Shown: one piece after another, positions 1 to 6,991 of the stretch
How the letters are laid out: every line of letters begins with the position of its first letter
How positions within the stretch are numbered: position 1 is the first letter of the stretch
DNA from: Zunongwangia atlantica 22II14-10F7
GTDB lineage: Bacteria; Bacteroidota; Bacteroidia; Flavobacteriales; Flavobacteriaceae
Length of the DNA: 64,000 nucleotides
Assembly: GCF_002094855.1 (NCBI RefSeq)
Contig: NZ_ARYN01000014.1
Location: 1 to 64,000, forward strand
Reading direction: 5' to 3'
The notes under the pieces: generated by a model
The model's input: the letters and a program-made list of their open reading frames with translations, nothing else
Database searches by the model: none
Told to the model about the DNA's origin: nothing
Program-made: the position numbers and the translations under genes

Positions 1-987
1 TTCACTATGGCCGGCTCATCCACTATAGATCCCGAAGAAGTTGAAAACGAATTTGAGGAGGGTGTCGATGAAATTCCTGATTTAGATGATGAAGACCCTG
101 AGGTTGCGGAGCCAGATTTTGCAGCTGAGTCAGATGTGCCTGAAGCGACAACTGCTGCTGCTGCAGATTTCTCTTCCGCCGAAACTGTTGATGACTTGAG
201 TTCTGAGAGTTCTGAAATATTAACCTCCTTGGAGTCGGCTGTAGATGATGTTCCCGCAAATGCGTTGAGTATTTCTGCATCTTTAACCGAAGATGATATT
301 GAAGCTATGTTAGATCTTGATCAAGATTTACCAGATGGTGTTGACGCTGATGCAATTGTAGCGTCTCTTCCGGATGACATTATAGCACTTTTGCCACAAA
401 TTAATTACGATTTTTCTAGCAGTGCATCTTCGACTGTAATTCCAAATGGAATTAATGTTTTAAATTCTGGTGTTGATTTAGATCCAGTTGCGCAAGCAGT
501 AGATGCACCATGTGAGGATGTTTATAATGATGCTTATGACGATGTAATCGCAGATCTTCAGGCAACAAGAGATGAACAATTAGCGACTGTTTTTGCAAAT
601 TTTGAAAGAAGATCGGCTGCAGCAGAAGATAGATTTAATAGCAGGACAGAAACTTTAAATAACAGTGCAGATGAATTTGCCGCTGAAATTGAGGCAATCG
701 CTGAAGAATTCTTACTAGCTGCAGAGGGCTTGGATTTTGCTGAAGAGGAATTAAGATTGATGGCATTCCTAGTTGCCTTGGAAGGAAGAATAGAACTTCA
801 AAGTTGGTATGATGCTGCTTCAACTGTAATTTCTAATGCACGAACAACTGAGGAAACTACCATAGAAGAAAGAAGAGATGATAGAGAATCTACTGTGAAT
901 TCCAATTATCAAAATTCCGCAGATCAAGCAAGAGAAATTTTAGTAGCAGGTATTGCGGCTTGTCATAATCAAGGTTCTGGATCTTAG
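1..987 (+). CDS. Acidic, helix-rich protein of unknown function (5' end outside window)
   Basis: The frame is open to the left window edge (the two codons before the first visible ATG at 7 are Phe and Thr), so the gene probably starts upstream and the ATG at 7 is likely internal. The visible 326 residues fall into two parts. Residues 1-160 are extremely rich in Asp, Glu, Ala and Ser and look disordered or linker-like. Residues 170-310 are helical and charged, with a coiled-coil look (many Glu, Arg, Ala and few Gly or Pro). There are two cysteines, one near residue 168 and one nine residues from the end (ACHNQGSGS). I recognise no family. It lies 26 bp before a YjbH-type gene pair on the same strand, which suggests a cell-envelope or polysaccharide-related role, but that is only context. 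Confidence 0.75.
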   Translation, partial: FTMAGSSTIDPEEVENEFEEGVDEIPDLDDEDPEVAEPDFAAESDVPEATTAAAADFSSAETVDDLSSESSEILTSLESAVDDVPANALSISASLTEDDIEAMLDLDQDLPDGVDADAIVASLPDDIIALLPQINYDFSSSASSTVIPNGINVLNSGVDLDPVAQAVDAPCEDVYNDAYDDVIADLQATRDEQLATVFANFERRSAAAEDRFNSRTETLNNSADEFAAEIEAIAEEFLLAAEGLDFAEEELRLMAFLVALEGRIELQSWYDAASTVISNARTTEETTIEERRDDRESTVNSNYQNSADQAREILVAGIAACHNQGSGS

Positions 988-1013
988 TATTTAGTTTCAT
1001 TTGATAATTTATT

Positions 1014-1841
1014 ATGTTATTTAAAAACCTGTTGTTTAAGTTTAATTTTAAAACGGCAGGTTTTTTGTTTTTGGTGCTGATGTCCTCAAATGTATTTGCC
1101 CAAAATAACTTTTTAGGTAAGCCAGGTTATATGACTATTCCCACAGCCGATTGGAGGGATGGTCATGAGCTTGGCTTTTCCTATGCTTTTATTCCGGGAG
1201 AATATTCAGATGATACCTTTAGTCCTGGGGCGCAGGAAGCTGATGTTGATGTATATAGTGTTAGAGTTGCATTGACTAGTTTTATGGAAGTTAATTTTGG
1301 TGTTTTCTATCGTTCTGAAATTGCTGATGAAATTGGAGTCGGAGATCGTCAATTAGATTTTAGATTTAGACTTCTTAAGGAAAGTGAGTATTTGCCTACA
1401 ATTGTTTTGGGTTGGACTCCGCCGGGATCCAGATCTCCTGTTATCTCTCATGATTACTTAGTGGCTACTAAGAATATTAAATCGTCAATTGGTAAATTTC
1501 AATTATCATTAGGTTACGGTTCTCCTTATGTCTTGGTTAGGGGAGGAGATGATAATAATTTCTGGAAAAGTTTAAGTTTTGAAGAAAAGGAGAATTTCGG
1601 TAACAACCATTATTTAACAGGTGTTTACGGAGGTGTTTCCTATGAGCCTTTGTCTTTTTTAGGCGCAAGTATTGAATATAATACTTCTACTATTAATGCT
1701 GGTGTTTATGCTAAGCTTTGGGATGAACATATTATGTTGCAAGCTTATACTTTTGAAGGAAAAGAAATAGCCTTTAATGTTAATCTTCAGTTTTCGCTGA
1801 ATTTTTTACCTAGATCATTAAGAAGATATGAGAAGAAATAG
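1014..1841 (+). CDS. YjbH-type outer-membrane protein, N-terminal half
   Basis: 275 residues. A signal peptide covers residues 1-29, ending in SSNVFA-Q. The mature protein begins NNFLGKPGYMTIPTADWRDG, the Gly-x-Pro-Gly...Pro-(S/T)-A...Asp-Gly start typical of YjbH/GfcD exopolysaccharide proteins. The rest is alternating aromatic and polar strands, as in an outer-membrane beta-barrel. Enterobacterial YjbH is about 700 residues and forms one protein; here the C-terminal half is a separate gene that overlaps this one by 14 bp. In enterobacteria YjbH belongs to a four-gene operon linked to extracellular polysaccharide. No other homologue of that operon is visible here. The start at 1014 is needed to keep a full signal peptide. 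The function is inferred from family resemblance. Confidence 0.75.
   Translation: MLFKNLLFKFNFKTAGFLFLVLMSSNVFAQNNFLGKPGYMTIPTADWRDGHELGFSYAFIPGEYSDDTFSPGAQEADVDVYSVRVALTSFMEVNFGVFYRSEIADEIGVGDRQLDFRFRLLKESEYLPTIVLGWTPPGSRSPVISHDYLVATKNIKSSIGKFQLSLGYGSPYVLVRGGDDNNFWKSLSFEEKENFGNNHYLTGVYGGVSYEPLSFLGASIEYNTSTINAGVYAKLWDEHIMLQAYTFEGKEIAFNVNLQFSLNFLPRSLRRYEKK
1023..1066 (+). terminator. Terminator-like hairpin overlapping the start of the YjbH-type gene
   Basis: AAAAACCTGTTG (1023-1034) can pair with CGGCAGGTTTTT (1054-1065): nine Watson-Crick pairs, two G-T pairs and one more G-C pair, with a 19-base loop and a run of six T (1061-1066). It lies 36 bases after the stop of the upstream acidic protein, but inside codons 4-18 of the next gene. 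It could end the upstream transcript or attenuate the downstream genes. It could also be chance, because the arms encode part of a signal peptide. Confidence 0.4.
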
Positions 1842-2961
1842 AACCCTTTTTATTTTATTCTTTTTGATTAGTTCCTTGGCTTTTGCTCAGGAATTGAAAG
1901 AAGCACTTTATGATGAGGGTTTCGAAAATGTGATTGTAGATGATAAGAACGACACCATAAAGATATTCTTTGAACTTAGGGAGTTTCGTAGTCCGTATCA
2001 TAGTATGCGTTTTGCTAATGATATTGCTTCTAATTTTTTAGGTGAGAATCAAACTATAGAGTGGATACCGCTACATCATAATGTCCCTGTTGGAAAATAT
2101 AGTTCCGATTCTTATAGTTTTAATACTTTGTCTTCTTCAGACTTAGAATTCTATAATCGGAATAATAAACCTTTTAAGAATTACCGTTGGAATATTCGGG
2201 TGCGACCTTTTGTTGCTGCACGTTTTGGGTATTATTCTAATCCTTTTGAAACAGTTTTTGACGGAATTATTGATACCCGAGTATATTTAGCCAAAGGTTT
2301 AAGTGCGCAAACCGGAATTACTATTCCTATTCAGAATTCTTTAAATAATACTAGTATGTCCCCAAGAATGGCTCCTAGTATTTTGACTTACTTTACGCAA
2401 ATAAAACCAGGACATTTTGCTAATGTGTCTTTTGGGACTTACCATAACGATAAATATGGCTTAGATGTACAATACCGATATGGTTTACCATCAAAGAATT
2501 GGAGTGTTGGTTTTGAGGCTGGTTTAACTGGATTCTATTATCAGGATGGTTTTAATGATATCACATTCTCTAATATGAGTATGATTCATTTTATTGCTGA
2601 TATCGAATACCATTTACCTATTGAAAATTTGAATGTAAGAGCTAGTGTTGGTCGTTTTATATATGAAGATTTTGGCGGTCGGGTTGATTTAATAAAGCAA
2701 TTTGGATTAGTTGATGTTGGTCTCTTTGGAACCTATACTCAAAATGGAGCGACAGGAGGATTTCAATTCGCAATTCCTATTTTTCCTGGGAATATATTTA
2801 AAACGAAGAAAATACAACTTAGAACTACTGAAGAATTTAGATGGGAATATACCTATAATAACGAAGATCGCGTTGGTTTAAAATATCGTATTGGAGCTGC
2901 GCGTTTGGTAGATGTTTTAAGGCAGTATCGAGTTGACTTTATTCAGTCCTTAAAAGAATAG
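1828..2961 (+). CDS. YjbH-type outer-membrane protein, C-terminal half
   Basis: 377 residues with its own signal peptide (residues 1-20, SSLAFA-Q). Residues 21-95 form a small globular region (LKEALYDEGFENVIVDDKND...) like the periplasmic domain inside YjbH family proteins. From about residue 115 the sequence is a run of amphipathic strands with aromatic girdles, typical of a beta-barrel. It overlaps the preceding gene by 14 bp in another frame, so the two are probably translationally coupled. Because it has its own export signal, the split is a true two-gene arrangement and not a frameshift. It meets a phosphoesterase gene tail to tail at 2967. The assignment to YjbH is by pattern and neighbour, and the substrate is unknown. 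Confidence 0.7.
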   Translation: MRRNRTLFILFFLISSLAFAQELKEALYDEGFENVIVDDKNDTIKIFFELREFRSPYHSMRFANDIASNFLGENQTIEWIPLHHNVPVGKYSSDSYSFNTLSSSDLEFYNRNNKPFKNYRWNIRVRPFVAARFGYYSNPFETVFDGIIDTRVYLAKGLSAQTGITIPIQNSLNNTSMSPRMAPSILTYFTQIKPGHFANVSFGTYHNDKYGLDVQYRYGLPSKNWSVGFEAGLTGFYYQDGFNDITFSNMSMIHFIADIEYHLPIENLNVRASVGRFIYEDFGGRVDLIKQFGLVDVGLFGTYTQNGATGGFQFAIPIFPGNIFKTKKIQLRTTEEFRWEYTYNNEDRVGLKYRIGAARLVDVLRQYRVDFIQSLKE

Positions 2962-2966
2962 TTCTT

Positions 2967-3590
2967 CTAAATTTCAATTACACTTACCCCATTTATTAAT
3001 CTACTTCTGCTATCCATTATTGCTGAGTTTACAAAGAGTGTCTCGCCAATTTGTTTCTTTCCGTAGTCATCATGAACGTGGCCAAAAAGATGAAGTTTTG
3101 GTTTAATATCAACGATCTTTTTCAATAGTTCTTCACATCCAATATTTCTGTAAGTTTTACTTTCATCTAGGATGCCGTAAGGCGGAGTGTGGGTTACTAA
3201 GATATCAGTATTGGCAGGTATAAGATTCCATTTTTTTCTAATCCCTCTTCCTCTCTCAAGATTAAAAGCCCAATTGCCATTTCCTGGTGTATGTGGACTT
3301 CCCCAAATGTGCAAACCTTTAATGGAAATCCCTTCATTTTCTAGATAAATAATGTTACTAGGGATCAGGCTTTTTAAATCTTTTTTGTTTTTCTCGAAGA
3401 AAAAATCATGATTTCCAGAAATAAGAATTTTATAAGGATGAGTTTGGTTTGAGAACCATTTCAGGAAATCGAGTGTTTCAAGTCTAGTACCACCTTCAGT
3501 GAAATCTCCGCAATGTATTAAAAGATCTCCGGCTGGAAGATTTAGTTCATGATGTCTATTGTGAGTATCGGAAATTGAAATTATTTGCAT
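2967..3590 (-). CDS. Calcineurin-like metallophosphoesterase
   Basis: 207 residues, cytoplasmic, no signal peptide. All metal-binding blocks of the metallophosphatase fold are present: D8-x-H10 (SDTHNRHH), GD at 28-29 (CGDFTEGG), GNHD at 59-62, H134 (THTPP) and GHVH at 170-173. The length and the THTPP/GHVHDDYG pattern fit the small MPPED-like subgroup of uncharacterised phosphodiesterases. The natural substrate is unknown. The gene follows a small membrane-protein gene on the same strand with a 3-bp gap, so the two are probably cotranscribed. It is convergent with the YjbH-type genes, leaving only 5 bp between the stop codons. Confidence 0.88.
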   Translation of the reverse strand: MQIISISDTHNRHHELNLPAGDLLIHCGDFTEGGTRLETLDFLKWFSNQTHPYKILISGNHDFFFEKNKKDLKSLIPSNIIYLENEGISIKGLHIWGSPHTPGNGNWAFNLERGRGIRKKWNLIPANTDILVTHTPPYGILDESKTYRNIGCEELLKKIVDIKPKLHLFGHVHDDYGKKQIGETLFVNSAIMDSRSRLINGVSVIEI

Positions 3591-3593
3591 ATA

Positions 3594-3818
3594 CTATTCA
3601 CCTTCAACTACACCATCTTCCTGTTCTTGCGAAATGTAATCTTTATCTACAGGTAAAAATTTATTGGTGATTTTAGTAAGTGCGAACGCGATAATTACTG
3701 CGGTAAATGCAAAGAAAATAAACTTAACCAACAAACTATCGCTCATGGCAAAACTGTAGAACGCTAAGAAAATCTCAGCAACAACAAACAGAATCTTTAT
3801 AGATAGTTTAAGGATCAT
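3594..3818 (-). CDS. Small two-helix membrane protein of unknown function
   Basis: 74 residues with two hydrophobic segments (about residues 5-25 and 30-50) and an acidic tail (SQEQEDGVVEGE). No cysteines and no recognisable motif. It is the first gene of a likely two-gene unit with the phosphoesterase (3-bp gap). A minus-strand -7 box (TATATTTG, at 3840-3847) lies 22-29 bases upstream of the ATG, which supports it as a real gene. I do not recognise the family and assign no function. Confidence 0.65.
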   Translation of the reverse strand: MILKLSIKILFVVAEIFLAFYSFAMSDSLLVKFIFFAFTAVIIAFALTKITNKFLPVDKDYISQEQEDGVVEGE

Positions 3819-3839
3819 TGGTTATTTAGTTGATAATTG

Positions 3840-3847
3840 CAAATATA
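3840..3847 (-). promoter_or_regulatory. Bacteroidetes -7 box for the small membrane protein/phosphoesterase pair
   Basis: Read on the minus strand the sequence is TATATTTG, an exact match to TAnnTTTG, 22-29 bases before the ATG at 3818. No TTG is found at the standard 19-base spacing, so only half of the promoter is supported. Confidence 0.45.
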
Positions 3848-3919
3848 TATTCTAATTCCGGTTTTTTGGTAACATATTGTCAGGTTTGACGTAAATTTAA
3901 CGTAGGCTGTCCTCTTCGG

Positions 3920-3937
3920 TTTAACTTTTTAGTTAAA
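3920..3937. repeat. Short perfect inverted repeat in a divergent intergenic region
   Basis: TTTAACT (3920-3926) and AGTTAAA (3931-3937) form a perfect 7-bp inverted repeat around TTTT. It lies between divergent genes, 25 bases before the TTG at 3962. It could be an operator or a small leader hairpin, but in AT-rich DNA it may be chance. Confidence 0.35.
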
Positions 3938-3961
3938 TATTCTTAATCCTTCAAGGAGCTG

Positions 3962-5533
3962 TTGTTAAAGGTTGTACATTTCAGTGAAAACTTTCCAATC
4001 TTGAAAAGAAAACCAAAAATTATAATATCGATTTTCGTTGTTTTAGCCCTGCTTTTTTTTGCCGGACTATTTCTGAATTCCTTCGTCGAGAAAAAGGCGA
4101 TAAGCTTACTTGAAGAACAGGTGCCTGAACTTAAATTCGATAAACTGAAGGTTCAGGTTTTTAAAAATGCGGCGGAATTAACCAAAATCGACTTAACGCA
4201 GGGAGAAGTTAATATTCAATCTGAACGTTTAAAGGTTAGCGGGCTTAATTATTGGAAGTTTCTTACCCAAAAGAATATAGATCTTAATAAGGTTCAGATT
4301 AACGATCCTGAAGTGGTGTATCAAACTAAGGCAAAGGATCAAAAAGCTGGAAGAAAGCAAAAAAAGGATAAGCAGAATGGGCCAAAATCGTCTGGATTGG
4401 ATAAAGAAATAACTGTAGAAGAGATTATTCTTAATCATTCAAAATTTGTGTTGCTCGATAGTGTTTCAGATGAAAAAATTAAGGTTAAAAGCTTCGATTT
4501 TCGACTTGAAGGATTAAAAATTGATAGTGTTTCTATTTCAGAAAAAATACCTTTTCAGTTTGATCATTTTAAACTAAATGCAGATTCGGTTTATTTTAAA
4601 GTTGATGATCGGCATAAGATGAATGTTGCTGCGATCGAAATTCAGGATAAAAAAAGCAGCTTAAAAGGGCTAAAATTAGAGTCTATTTATTCTAAACAAG
4701 AGTTTCAAAGGCATATTCCCGTAGAAAAAGATAGGTATCATTTAGTGGTAGATAGTATTTCGCTGGAAAATCAATATTTTGGATTTCAAAATGATAGTTT
4801 AAGGTTTAAAGCCACAAATCTTTTAATTAGCGATGCCGATTTTGAGATTTACAGGGATAAAATGCAGCCAGATGATAACTCGATAAAACCCATGTATAGC
4901 CAAATGCTAAGAAAACTTCCGTTTTTATTGAAAATAGATACTTTGCAGGTGAAAAATACTCAGATTGTCTATGAAGAACGTATGAAGGCCAATCGAGAGC
5001 CAGGGAAAGTAGTTTTTGGAAAAGTGGCAGGGAAAATATCGAATCTTACCAATTTTAGCGATGCTTCTGAATTTCCTACAACACGAGTGGTGGCTAGTGC
5101 TAATTTTATGAAGCAGGCTTCTTTACGCTTAAATTGGGCGTTTAAAGTAAATAATCTTAGCGATTGGTTTGATATATCGGGTAATATGAGTTCACTTTCG
5201 GCTGAGAATATGAATGGTTTTTTAAGGCCTGCGATGAATGTGCAGGCAGCAGGTTCTATAACTAATATGGATTTCGATTTTTCAGGAAACAGGAATAAAG
5301 CGACTGGCGGTGTGAATATCGCTTATAAAGATTTTAAAATTGAAGTTTTAAAGAAAGATGGCACCGAAAAAAGTGGATTTTTAACCACTATCGCCAATAT
5401 ATTTGTGAAACATAATGGCGAAAGTGGCCGAAATGTGAATGATGGTTTGGAAATAGAACGTGATAAAACCAAATCATTCTGGAACTATTTGTGGTCTTGT
5501 ATTAAGAAAGGAGCACTAAAGACCTTTGTCTAA
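3962..5533 (+). CDS. AsmA-like / DUF748-type envelope protein
   Basis: 523 residues from a TTG start at 3962; a second in-frame TTG at 4001 (510 residues) is equally credible, and neither has a well-spaced ribosome site. One transmembrane helix near the N-terminus (IIISIFVVLALLFFAGLF) is followed by a long periplasmic region of repeated beta-strands with VKS/LEG/DSV patterns. This is the signature of AsmA-like (DUF748/YhdP-type) proteins, now viewed as bridge-like lipid carriers between inner and outer membrane. A Lys-rich linker (about residues 123-146) interrupts the strands. The family assignment is by sequence style and is moderately sure. The gene is convergent with the UspA gene, with a 4-bp overlap at the stop codons. 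Confidence 0.7.
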   Translation: MLKVVHFSENFPILKRKPKIIISIFVVLALLFFAGLFLNSFVEKKAISLLEEQVPELKFDKLKVQVFKNAAELTKIDLTQGEVNIQSERLKVSGLNYWKFLTQKNIDLNKVQINDPEVVYQTKAKDQKAGRKQKKDKQNGPKSSGLDKEITVEEIILNHSKFVLLDSVSDEKIKVKSFDFRLEGLKIDSVSISEKIPFQFDHFKLNADSVYFKVDDRHKMNVAAIEIQDKKSSLKGLKLESIYSKQEFQRHIPVEKDRYHLVVDSISLENQYFGFQNDSLRFKATNLLISDADFEIYRDKMQPDDNSIKPMYSQMLRKLPFLLKIDTLQVKNTQIVYEERMKANREPGKVVFGKVAGKISNLTNFSDASEFPTTRVVASANFMKQASLRLNWAFKVNNLSDWFDISGNMSSLSAENMNGFLRPAMNVQAAGSITNMDFDFSGNRNKATGGVNIAYKDFKIEVLKKDGTEKSGFLTTIANIFVKHNGESGRNVNDGLEIERDKTKSFWNYLWSCIKKGALKTFV

Positions 5534-6357
5534 ATTTTAAATGTGATCACCGGGCGTTTGGCATGATTAACCAGATCTTCACTTATACTTCCGTTAAAGA
5601 AATGCGATAGGCCTTTGCGACCGTGTGTGCTGATGCCTATTAAATCTGCTTTAAATTTTTCAGCAAAATTTAAAATTCCTTTTTCTACGCTAATGTCATT
5701 ATAGATATGTTTTTTTACATTTTTAAGACTCATTTCCTGTAAAAATTCATCTAAATCTGCATAAGCTTGTTTGCTTGTCGTAAAATTATTTGGAGTGTTT
5801 ACAAAAAGTAGATGTAATTCAGCTTCAAAAAGTTTAGCAAATTCTATGGCTTTTACTAGTGTTTTTTTGTTATCGATTTCAGTATCTGTGGCGAAAACAA
5901 ACTTTTCGATTTTAAAATCTGGCGACTCTTCTTTGATCACTAAAACAGGAATTTCAGATTGTCTAACTACCTTTTCTGTATTTGATCCTATAAACATTTC
6001 CTGAAATCCACTGCTTCCATGAGATCCCATTACAATAAGATCGCACTGGTTGGATTTTGCAAATTCAGTGATACCTTTAAAAGCATAATTAAATTGTACA
6101 GCTTCGTTTACCGGAATGCCTTCTAGGTATTCACTTTTTTTAATTGTGCTAAACTGCATATGAGCAAGCTTCATAAAATATAGGGCTTCAGGCACATTTT
6201 GACTGTTTCCCTGTACGGGGTCAATTAAGCTAAGTGGTAAGTCCAACATGTGAAGCAGGAAAATTTCAGCATCAAATTTTTTAGCAATTACTGCTGCAGT
6301 TTTTAGTGCGTTTTCAGCTTCTTTAGAAAAGTCTGTTGGGACAAGAATCTTTTTCAT
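5530..6357 (-). CDS. Tandem universal stress protein (UspA family)
   Basis: 275 residues made of two Usp domains (about 1-145 and 150-275). Each has the nucleotide-binding loop near its end: GSHGSSGFQEMFIGS in the first and STHGRKGLSHFFNGS in the second. Both match the G-x2-G-x9-G-(S/T) pattern of ATP-binding Usp proteins; the second has Ser in place of the first Gly. The protein starts MKKILVPTDFSKEAENALK, a typical Usp N-terminus. Such proteins are cytoplasmic and respond to stress or energy state. The gene is divergent from rimP and its stop overlaps that of the AsmA-like gene by 4 bp. Confidence 0.92.
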   Translation of the reverse strand: MKKILVPTDFSKEAENALKTAAVIAKKFDAEIFLLHMLDLPLSLIDPVQGNSQNVPEALYFMKLAHMQFSTIKKSEYLEGIPVNEAVQFNYAFKGITEFAKSNQCDLIVMGSHGSSGFQEMFIGSNTEKVVRQSEIPVLVIKEESPDFKIEKFVFATDTEIDNKKTLVKAIEFAKLFEAELHLLFVNTPNNFTTSKQAYADLDEFLQEMSLKNVKKHIYNDISVEKGILNFAEKFKADLIGISTHGRKGLSHFFNGSISEDLVNHAKRPVITFKI

Positions 6358-6447
6358 GGCGGGAAAGATTAAGAATGTTTATTATCTATCTTAAATTTAC
6401 GAAGATTTTTGCCTAAATGCCTGGTTTTCTTTCTCGGGAATTATTAT

Positions 6448-6455
6448 TATATTTG
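6448..6455 (+). promoter_or_regulatory. -7 box of the rimP-nusA-infB operon
   Basis: TATATTTG matches TAnnTTTG exactly. The -33 region (GGTTTT around 6423-6428) lacks a clean TTG. The box lies about 27 bases before the leader hairpin, so a transcript started here would carry it. Confidence 0.6.
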
Positions 6456-6481
6456 CAGCGTTGAAACTAAAAAAGTACAGC

Positions 6482-6507
6482 GAGGGGACATAAAGTCCCC
6501 TCTTTTT
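6482..6507 (+). promoter_or_regulatory. Terminator-like leader hairpin upstream of rimP (candidate attenuator)
   Basis: GAGGGGAC (6482-6489) and GTCCCCTC (6495-6502) form a perfect 8-bp, GC-rich stem around ATAAA, followed at once by five T (6503-6507). The hairpin ends 14 bases before the rimP ATG at 6517 and 26 bases after the -7 box. Its form is that of an intrinsic terminator placed in the leader of the operon that encodes NusA, itself a termination factor. In E. coli the corresponding operon is controlled by NusA through leader termination. A similar loop here is an inference. Confidence 0.65.
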
Positions 6508-6516
6508 ATAACCAGT

Positions 6517-6981
6517 ATGAAGTTGAAGGAGAACGTAGAAAAGTTGCTACAAGAAGCATTCGAAGAGAATAATTCCTTATTTTTGATTGAACTTATTGTA
6601 ACACCAGATAACCAAATAAGAGTGGTTATCGATGGCGATAAAGGTGTCTCTGTTGAAGATTGTATTTATGTAAGCCGAAAGGTAGAGCATAATTTAGACA
6701 GGGAAGAAGAGGATTTTTCTTTAGAAGTGACATCGGCCGGTGCAACCGAGCCGCTACAAATTCCCAGACAGTATAAAAAAAATATTGGCAGAAAGTTGCA
6801 GGTTAAAACTGAAAATGGAAAATTTGAAGGAAATTTAATCGATGCTACAGAATCTGATATTAAACTTCAATGGAAAGCACGTGAACCTAAACCTGTAGGA
6901 AAAGGAAAGGTTACGGTAGAGAAAGAGGCTGTATTAGAATATTCAGCAATTGTTGAAGCAAAAGTTATGATAACATTTTAA
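6517..6981 (+). CDS. rimP: Ribosome maturation factor RimP
   Basis: 154 residues from the ATG at 6517, the usual RimP length. The reading frame is open upstream to 6409, but that stretch contains the leader hairpin and the -7 box, so the upstream starts are rejected. The family core is visible in GDKGVSVEDCIYVSRKVEHN, FSLEVTSAGATEPL and the C-terminal SH3-like part (GRKLQVKTENGKFEGNLIDA). RimP binds the 30S subunit and helps its late assembly. It is the first gene of rimP-nusA-infB, with a 10-bp gap to nusA, the standard bacterial order. It is likely controlled by the leader hairpin just upstream. Confidence 0.95.
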   Translation: MKLKENVEKLLQEAFEENNSLFLIELIVTPDNQIRVVIDGDKGVSVEDCIYVSRKVEHNLDREEEDFSLEVTSAGATEPLQIPRQYKKNIGRKLQVKTENGKFEGNLIDATESDIKLQWKAREPKPVGKGKVTVEKEAVLEYSAIVEAKVMITF

Positions 6982-6991
6982 TTGTTTTAGT

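Noticed and set aside
1828-1841. Frameshift or broken gene in the YjbH pair
   Set aside because: The second gene has its own start and clean signal peptide, so two genes are intended.
6409-6516. N-terminal extension of rimP
   Set aside because: The frame is open, but the stretch holds the -7 box and the leader hairpin, and RimP proteins start at the ATG at 6517.
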